Of a stretch of DNA of 11,694 nt, positions 6,712 through 11,694 are shown one piece after another. How positions within the stretch are numbered: position 1 is the first letter of the stretch; each line of letters opens with the position of its first letter. The translations under genes and the position numbers were made by a program. Origin of the DNA: an uncultured Prevotella sp. (lineage in GTDB: Bacteria > Bacteroidota > Bacteroidia > Bacteroidales > Bacteroidaceae); NCBI GenBank assembly GCA_938023885.1, contig CALJCU010000406.1:1-11694 (forward strand), written 5' to 3'. The notes beneath the pieces are model-generated. The model saw only the letters and a program-made list of their open reading frames with translations, ran no database searches and had not been told where the DNA came from.

Positions 6712-8778
6712 ATGTTTTCACATTTTAATTGCAAACTTGCCCTTCCCCTTGCCCTGCTCTGCACGACGGGCATGGCGCAGAAGCGCGCATTCACTATTGA
6801 GGACGTCTATCGCGTAAAGTCGGCGTATGGCGTGACAGCCACGGCTTCCGGCAAGATGGCTTACACCCTCAGCGCATCGGACCTCTACCGGCAGACGGTA
6901 ACATCGGACATCTATACCGCCGACGGCAAGGCGCTGACGACAGACGGCAAGAGCTATGCACCAGGATGGAGCGCCGACGGCAAATACGTCTATTACACAT
7001 CGTCGCGCAGCGGCCTGCCGCAGGTGTGGTGCGCTGAGGCTGTCAACCCGACGGCTGCCGTGCAGCTGACCGGCTATCAGCTCGGTGTGCAAGGGGCGGT
7101 GGTCTCGCCCAACGGCCGATACATCGCCTTCGCCGCAGAGGTAGACCCTGACCTCAAAGACACCGACGGATCACTGAACAAGAAAGCCAACGAGACGAGG
7201 GCAAAGAACCCTATCCAGGCACATACGAGTGAACGGCTGCTCTTCCGTCACTGGACCGAATACACCGACGGCAAATACTGGCACATCATCGTCTACGACA
7301 CTGTGGACAAGACCTATACCGACGTCACGCCAGGCAAATTCCATGCTCCCGTGTTCTCTCCGTCGGGTCCCTCGGGCTTCGTGTTCTCTCCCGACAGTAA
7401 GGAACTGTGCTATCTCAGCAACCACGATGCCCACCCCGAGGCAAGCACAAACTGTGACCTGTGGACGGTGTCCGTGACAGGCGGAGAGGCGAAGGACCTC
7501 ACGGCAGACAACAAAGCCTGGGACGGTTCTCCTCAGTACTCGCCCGACGGCCGGTATATCGCCTGTCGCTTCCAACGCACACCGGGTTACGAAAGCGACC
7601 GTTTCATTCTCGGGCTCATCGACCGCAAGACGGGAGCAAGGCGTGCGCTCACAGAGTCGTTTGACAACTGGGTCGATGACTATAAATGGTCGGCCGACTC
7701 GAAGAAGATCTATTTCCTCGGCGAGGTGCGCGGTGATAAGCCGCTCTACGAACTGGATGTGAAGAGTGGCAAAAGACGCTGCATCATTGCCGGCAAGGCT
7801 ATCTCCGGCTTCGACTTCGACGGCAAAGGCAACCTCTGGTTCTCTTATTCTACGACAGGCAAGCCGACAGCGATCTATCAGACGACACTGAAGGACCCGC
7901 GGAAGATCATACAGGTCACCCACTACAACGACTCCTTAGAGGCGGCTGTCGACCTCCGCCCATCCGGGCGAATGTGGGTCAAAGGAGCTGACGGCGACTC
8001 CGTAGAGGTGTTCATCGTCAAGCCCCACAACTTCGACCCCTCCAGGAAATATCCGCTTGTCATCAATGTCCACGGCGGTCCGCAGATGCAATGGATGGAC
8101 TCCTACCGTGCCGACTGGCAGGTCTATCCCGGTGCAGGCTATGTCGTTGCCTATCCCAACCCCCACGGCTCGACGGGCTATGGCCAGAAGTTCTGCCGGG
8201 ATATCAGTGGCGCATGGGGCAGCCGTCCCTACGAGGATGTCATGAAGGTCACCGACGCCCTCGCACAGCTGTCGTATGTCGACTCCACACGCATGGGCGC
8301 CATGGGATGGAGCTATGGCGGTTACTTCATGAACTGGCTGCAAGGTCACACGACACGTTTCAAATGTCTCGCTTCGATGATGGGTCTCTTCGACCTGCGG
8401 TCTATGTGGGGTGCCACAGAGGAGCTCTGGTTCCCCAACTTCGATCTTGAAGGACAGCCGTGGAACTCTCCTCTCTACAAGAAATGGAGCCCGTCGGAGT
8501 ATGTGAAGAACTTTGCCACGCCGACACTCATCATCACCGGCGAACGCGACTACCGTGTGCCTTACACCCAGGCCTTGCAGTATTTCTCCACGCTGCAGAC
8601 CCTCGGCATCCCCAGTCGTATCATCGTCTTCGACAACGACGGTCACTGGCCGGACAGCCTCAAGTCGATGCCGCTCTATTACAATGCCCACCTCGAGTGG
8701 TTCCACAAATATCTTGGCGGCGCACCCGCGCCGTGGAGCACGGAGGAGATGGTGAAGAAAGCACCGTGGGAGAAATAG
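6712..8778 (+). CDS. Secreted S9 family dipeptidyl peptidase, DPP5-like
   Basis: S9 serine peptidases remove dipeptides or acyl-amino acids from short peptides; DPP5 of Porphyromonas (about 684 aa) is the closest described relative I recognise. This 688-aa protein has a signal peptide ending GMA before Gln23, so it is probably periplasmic. Residues about 25-430 form a beta-propeller with WD40-like PD40 repeats (for example SADGKYVYYTS, SPNGRYIAFA, SPDGRYIACRF), which gates access to the active site. The alpha/beta hydrolase domain (about 440-688) shows the oxyanion-hole HGGP (454-457), the nucleophile Ser534 in GWSYGGYF, Asp613 in GERDYRVP and His645 in DGHWP. The Asp-to-His spacing of 32 equals that of the Porphyromonas enzyme as I remember it. 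ATEELWF and the LLFRHW block also fit DPP5. It would feed amino-acid uptake in a peptide-fermenting anaerobe. Substrate preference (Ala or hydrophobic at P1 in DPP5) is inferred. Confidence 0.92.
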   Translation: MFSHFNCKLALPLALLCTTGMAQKRAFTIEDVYRVKSAYGVTATASGKMAYTLSASDLYRQTVTSDIYTADGKALTTDGKSYAPGWSADGKYVYYTSSRSGLPQVWCAEAVNPTAAVQLTGYQLGVQGAVVSPNGRYIAFAAEVDPDLKDTDGSLNKKANETRAKNPIQAHTSERLLFRHWTEYTDGKYWHIIVYDTVDKTYTDVTPGKFHAPVFSPSGPSGFVFSPDSKELCYLSNHDAHPEASTNCDLWTVSVTGGEAKDLTADNKAWDGSPQYSPDGRYIACRFQRTPGYESDRFILGLIDRKTGARRALTESFDNWVDDYKWSADSKKIYFLGEVRGDKPLYELDVKSGKRRCIIAGKAISGFDFDGKGNLWFSYSTTGKPTAIYQTTLKDPRKIIQVTHYNDSLEAAVDLRPSGRMWVKGADGDSVEVFIVKPHNFDPSRKYPLVINVHGGPQMQWMDSYRADWQVYPGAGYVVAYPNPHGSTGYGQKFCRDISGAWGSRPYEDVMKVTDALAQLSYVDSTRMGAMGWSYGGYFMNWLQGHTTRFKCLASMMGLFDLRSMWGATEELWFPNFDLEGQPWNSPLYKKWSPSEYVKNFATPTLIITGERDYRVPYTQALQYFSTLQTLGIPSRIIVFDNDGHWPDSLKSMPLYYNAHLEWFHKYLGGAPAPWSTEEMVKKAPWEK

Positions 8779-8792
8779 CTGATGTTGTGTAG

Positions 8793-8811
8793 GCAGTCAC
8801 ACAGTGACTGC
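8793..8811. other. Perfect 8-bp hairpin between peptidase and transpeptidase genes
   Basis: GCAGTCAC (8793-8800) and GTGACTGC (8804-8811) are perfect inverted copies around a 3-nt loop, 14 nt after the peptidase stop and 24 nt before the preferred start of the next gene. There is no T-run, so a classic intrinsic terminator is unlikely. It could be an mRNA processing or stabilising element between two co-transcribed genes, or a protein binding site. Confidence 0.5.
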
Positions 8812-8835
8812 TCCAAAACATTAATTACTAATGCC

Positions 8836-9993
8836 ATGCATAACATCCAAAGACAATTCCTTCTTCCCCTTTTTCTCTTTTTTTCTCTTTACCTCTCTGC
8901 CCGGCAATCCACCCACACCCCCGAGACGCTCCAGCAACTGGCCGAGCGTCTGCTCAACGGCAAGCAAGGGAGTATCGTTGCCATAGAGCCGAAGACGGGG
9001 TGCATCCTCGCCCTCGTCAGTCGTGACAAGATAGGCGATGGAGTCAACAGGGCGGTCTCAACGACCTATTCACCCGGATCGGCCTTCAAGACGGCACAGG
9101 CACTGTACCTTCTGTCCAGCGGGTGGATCAGCCCCGACAAGACCTATCCCTGCCATAAAGGGTTCTACTTCAACGGCATACACGTCGGCTGTCATGCCCA
9201 CAAAGCCCCACTCGACCTCGTCGGAGCTATCGGACAATCGTGCAACAGTTATTTCTGCAAGGCATTCCAGGAGTATATGGACGACCGGGGCTTCACGCTG
9301 ACGAAATGGCAGGCTATCAGCCACTGGGCTACTTTCATGCATAGTCTCGGCCTGGGTATCCGTATCGCACCTTCCCTCACAGACGAGGCGAGTGGCGTCA
9401 TCCCCGACTCCACTTACCTGCGCGCCCATTACCGGGCATGGAACGGCACAACGATCATGTGGATGGGTATGGGGCAGGGAGAAGTCAGAACCTCACCTCT
9501 GCAGCTCTGCAACCTCGCTGCCCTCATTGCCAATGGGGGCTGGTGGATAACTCCGCATTTTGACAGAGATTCTCTTGGCAACGACAGTATGAATGGTCCG
9601 AAGCCCATCCGTCACAAGTCCTTAGCAACCCCGGGGGCCCTCGCTCTTGTGCAGCGTGGCATGCGGCTCTGTGTCACCCATGGCACGGCAGCCGCCATCA
9701 ACACACCTGCTTACCCTATCTGCGGAAAGACGGGCACAGCGGAGAACAAAGGGGTGGACCACAGTATCTTCATGGGCTACGCACCAATGGCCGGCGCCCG
9801 TGTCGCCGTCAGCGTCTATGTAGAGAACGGTGGCTTCGGGGCCGACCTCGCCGCCCCCATCGCATCGCTCATCATTGAGAAAGCCCTCACCGGTGGTCTC
9901 TCCCCCGCTTCTGAGGCGAAGGCACGACGCTGGGAAAAACGGCAAGTCAAGATAACCCCCGTGGAGATCCCAGTCTCCTTCGATGACCTATAA
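8836..9993 (+). CDS. Short PBP2-like transpeptidase domain protein
   Basis: This penicillin-binding transpeptidase would cross-link peptidoglycan stem peptides in the periplasm. All three active-site motifs are present: SAFK (82-85) with nucleophile Ser82, SCN (135-137) and KTGT (298-301). The CHKGFYFNGIHVGCHAH stretch (106-122) and GAIGQSCNSYF (130-140) place it near PBP2 (MrdA). From the ATG at 8836 it has 385 aa, against 600 or more for full PBP2: the N-terminal dimerisation/pedestal module is absent, and a signal peptide or membrane anchor (about 5-22) leads almost directly into the catalytic domain. I prefer 8836 to the ATG at 8782, because the 18 extra residues are polar, would precede the hydrophobic segment and would encode through the hairpin at 8793. 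It follows the peptidase by 57 nt and may share its transcript. No mre or rod genes are adjacent, so it is likely a second PBP2-like protein. Confidence 0.88.
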   Translation: MHNIQRQFLLPLFLFFSLYLSARQSTHTPETLQQLAERLLNGKQGSIVAIEPKTGCILALVSRDKIGDGVNRAVSTTYSPGSAFKTAQALYLLSSGWISPDKTYPCHKGFYFNGIHVGCHAHKAPLDLVGAIGQSCNSYFCKAFQEYMDDRGFTLTKWQAISHWATFMHSLGLGIRIAPSLTDEASGVIPDSTYLRAHYRAWNGTTIMWMGMGQGEVRTSPLQLCNLAALIANGGWWITPHFDRDSLGNDSMNGPKPIRHKSLATPGALALVQRGMRLCVTHGTAAAINTPAYPICGKTGTAENKGVDHSIFMGYAPMAGARVAVSVYVENGGFGADLAAPIASLIIEKALTGGLSPASEAKARRWEKRQVKITPVEIPVSFDDL

Positions 9994-10015
9994 CTGTCGT
10001 CCGACGCAAGATCTT

Positions 10016-10081
10016 CCGACGTTCGGCACACAATCCTCCGACGTTCGATACACAATCCTGCGACGTTCGATGAAAGATGGG
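10016..10081. repeat. 22-bp tandem repeat, about three copies
   Basis: Three head-to-tail units of exactly 22 bp start at 10016, 10038 and 10060. Each has the core CGACGTTCG. Units one and two differ at two positions (GC versus AT right after the core) and share the tail ACACAATCCT. Unit three keeps the first 12 bases apart from one change, then diverges. A shortened CCGACG also occurs at 10001-10006. The array starts 22 nt after the transpeptidase stop and is non-coding as far as I can tell. Confidence 0.85.
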
Positions 10082-10088
10082 CTAAGCG

Positions 10089-10119
10089 TTTTGTGACATC
10101 GCCACACAACGGCACAAAA
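10089..10119. terminator. Possible weak terminator after the transpeptidase gene
   Basis: TTTTGTG (10089-10095) and CACAAAA (10113-10119) are perfect 7-bp inverted copies around a 17-nt loop, placed between the repeat array and the dnaG promoter. The stem is A/T-rich and no T-run follows on the plus strand, so terminator function is a guess based mainly on position. Confidence 0.25.
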
Positions 10120-10132
10120 AACATTTAAACCA

Positions 10133-10164
10133 TTTGGCAAAGCAAAAAGAAAACTGTATCTTTG
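10133..10164 (+). promoter_or_regulatory. dnaG promoter (Bacteroidota type)
   Basis: A -33 TTTG (10133-10136) and a -7 TATCTTTG (10157-10164), followed by C, are spaced by 20 nt, an exact match to the TTTG-N19-21-TAnnTTTG consensus. Transcription would start near 10170, leaving an unusually long leader of about 178 nt before dnaG. Confidence 0.8.
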
Positions 10165-10169
10165 CAACA

Positions 10170-10347
10170 AATAGTATAAAGAATAGTATTTTGACGGAAC
10201 ATACCGTTACATTAGAGGACTCCGCATCTGCCACAATAACAGAAAGAGCTATTAGCTTATTTAAGGGAGTAAGACGGGTAACGATCCCGGACCCGGGCAA
10301 AGTTAACAATAAATTATAAAATATTATTTGAACTTCCTCATTCGGAG
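10170..10347 (+). other. Long dnaG 5' leader with inverted repeats
   Basis: This is the rest of the 354-nt gap 9994-10347, between the inferred transcription start and the dnaG ATG. Visible structure includes a 6-bp stem (10192-10197 with 10204-10209, one G-T pair, 6-nt loop) near the 5' end, AGCTATTAGCT (about 10247-10257) and a GC-rich CCCGGACCCGGG about 65 nt before the ATG. A frame stays open from 10134 to 10319, but it has no ATG and its first possible start (TTG) lies inside the -33 box. A 42-codon version could only start with TTG at 10191. I treat it as non-coding and match it to no known riboswitch family. Confidence 0.5.
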
Positions 10348-11694
10348 ATGATAGACAGGCAGACAGTAGAAAAAATCAAGGACGCGGCAAACATCGTGGA
10401 TGTGGTGTCGGAGTTCGTCACGTTGAAGAGGTCTGGAGCCAACTATAAAGGTCTCTGTCCGTTCCACAACGAGAAGACGCCGTCGTTCTATGTCTCGCCG
10501 GCTCGAGGCACCTGTCACTGCTTTGGCTGCGGCAAGGGAGGCAATGCCGTGACGTTCATCATGGAGCATGAGCAGCTCACCTACCCTGAAGCCCTGCGCT
10601 GGCTCGCGAAGAAATACCACATCGAGATCCACGAGCGCGAACTGACGAACGAGGAGAGAGAGGAACAGTCGAAACGCGAGTCGATGTTCATCGTCAACGA
10701 GTGGGCAGAGAAATATTTTGAGAACCTGCTTCACACGCATCCTGACGGTCAGGCTGTCGGCCTGCAGTATTTCCGCTCGCGCGGTTTCCGCGACGACATC
10801 ATCAGGAAGTTCAATCTCGGCTACGACCTCCCCGACCGTTTCCTCCTCGGCACGGCAGCAAAACAGAAAGGGTACAAGACAGAGTTTCTCACCGCCACCG
10901 GTCTCTGTTATCAGACAGAGCGCGGCGAGCTCATCGACCGTTTTGCAGGCCGTGTCGTCTTTCCCTGGACAGGTGTCAGCGGTAAGGTCGTAGGCTTCAC
11001 GGCGCGTGTCCTTGACAAACGTACGAAAGGGGTCAACCAGAAATATGTCAACTCTCCCGACTCGGAGGTGTTCCACAAAGACCATGAGCTCTATGGCATC
11101 TGGCAGGCTAAACGATCCATCGCCAAGGAGGACCGCGTCTATATGGTCGAAGGACAGGCCGACGTCATCTCCATGCACCAGTGTGGCATCGAGAATGTCG
11201 TCGCCAACTCGGGAACGGCCCTGAGCATCCATCAGATACACATGCTTCACCGTTTCACCTCAAACATCACCCTTATCTACGATGGTGACGCAGCCGGCAT
11301 CCACGCCGCCCTGCGCGGCACCGACATGCTGCTCTCCGAGGGCATGAGCCTCCGCGTGCTGCTCCTCCCCGGCGGCGAAGACCCCGATGAGTTCGCACGC
11401 ACCCACACGGCGGAGGACTTCAAGAAATATATCGAAGAGCATCAGGAGGATTTCATCCAGTTCAAGACCGACCTGCTGCTCAAAGGAGAGACGGATCCGA
11501 AGAAACGTGCCGACGGCATCAGTTCCATCGTAGAAAGCATCTCCGTCATTCAGGATCCCATCCTCCGCGATACGTATATCCACGACGCCAAAAACGGCAA
11601 CATGAAAATCAACGGTGTCTACGGCACTTACAAGAACGAAAAGAAAGCAGAGCTCTCCCAAAAAGGCGGCATAGAAGGCGCGAAACTTGAAAAA
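10348..11694 (+). CDS. dnaG: DNA primase DnaG, cut by the window end
   Basis: Primase makes the short RNA primers for lagging-strand and origin synthesis, working with the replicative helicase. The first 449 codons are present with no stop; the family usually has about 600-700 aa, so the C-terminal helicase-binding domain is missing here only because the window ends. The N-terminal zinc-binding domain shows Cys37 and His40 (CPFH), then Cys58 and Cys61 (CFGC). The RNA polymerase core follows, with the Toprim acidic residues Glu268 (in VEGQADV), Asp312 and Asp314 (in YDGDAAG). These align closely with Glu265, Asp309 and Asp311 of the E. coli enzyme. The position after the catalytic Glu-Gly is Gln rather than the more usual Tyr, a minor variation. 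The ATG at 10348 gives the standard N-terminus leading to TVEKIKDAANIVDVV. The gene has its own promoter and long leader. Confidence 0.97.
   Translation, partial: MIDRQTVEKIKDAANIVDVVSEFVTLKRSGANYKGLCPFHNEKTPSFYVSPARGTCHCFGCGKGGNAVTFIMEHEQLTYPEALRWLAKKYHIEIHERELTNEEREEQSKRESMFIVNEWAEKYFENLLHTHPDGQAVGLQYFRSRGFRDDIIRKFNLGYDLPDRFLLGTAAKQKGYKTEFLTATGLCYQTERGELIDRFAGRVVFPWTGVSGKVVGFTARVLDKRTKGVNQKYVNSPDSEVFHKDHELYGIWQAKRSIAKEDRVYMVEGQADVISMHQCGIENVVANSGTALSIHQIHMLHRFTSNITLIYDGDAAGIHAALRGTDMLLSEGMSLRVLLLPGGEDPDEFARTHTAEDFKKYIEEHQEDFIQFKTDLLLKGETDPKKRADGISSIVESISVIQDPILRDTYIHDAKNGNMKINGVYGTYKNEKKAELSQKGGIEGAKLEK

Noticed and set aside
7171..8706. Two minus-strand frames of about 250 codons opposite the S9 peptidase
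   Set aside because: The plus-strand frame carries the full catalytic triad and propeller repeats; the antisense frames have no recognisable features.
10134..10319. 61-codon open frame before dnaG
   Set aside because: It contains no ATG, and its TTG start lies within the -33 promoter element upstream of the inferred transcription start, so it is most likely an untranslated leader.
10324..11661. Long minus-strand open frames of 308 and 133 codons opposite dnaG
   Set aside because: The plus strand encodes a clear primase with zinc and Toprim motifs throughout; the opposite frames are by-products of its codon use.

Overview
The window looks like ordinary core chromosome from a member of Bacteroidota, most likely a Prevotella-like Bacteroidales. 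Three things point there: promoters of the TTTG / TAnnTTTG type used by the Bacteroidota primary sigma factor, an almost complete lack of Shine-Dalgarno sites, and the protein families present (DPP5-type S9 peptidase, amidase next to a stand-alone MCE/MlaD protein, B12-type ribonucleotide reductase tail domain). The genus is inference; I could not run a search.

Left half, minus strand, read right to left from about 4556. An apparent three-gene operon encodes a 187-aa stand-alone relative of the C-terminal domain of class II ribonucleotide reductase, an exported N-acetylmuramoyl-L-alanine amidase with a SPOR-like tail, and an inner-membrane MlaD/MCE protein. The gaps are 18 and 36 nt. After a 211-nt gap with a well-formed promoter comes dnaA, the replication initiator. 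The first 101 bases, downstream of dnaA, hold no gene I can support.

Centre and right, plus strand. A divergent promoter region (4507-4692) starts an NfsA-type nitroreductase, whose stop codon overlaps the start of a 380-aa GNAT-fold protein by one base. A 136-nt gap with a doubtful 19-codon ORF follows. Next come a secreted S9 dipeptidyl peptidase resembling Porphyromonas DPP5, and a short PBP2-like transpeptidase that lacks the usual dimerisation module. The 354-nt gap 9994-10347 holds a 22-bp tandem repeat, a textbook Bacteroidota promoter and a roughly 178-nt leader. It ends at dnaG (DNA primase), which runs off the right edge after 449 codons.

Functionally the window mixes replication initiation and priming (dnaA, dnaG) with cell-envelope work (amidase, MlaD, transpeptidase, secreted peptidase). 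I see no transposase, integrase, phage gene, CRISPR array, toxin-antitoxin pair, tRNA or rRNA. The points most worth a second look are the orphan reductase-tail protein with overlapping palindromes at its start codon, the 22-bp minisatellite, the long dnaG leader and the stripped-down PBP2. None amounts to a clear new system.
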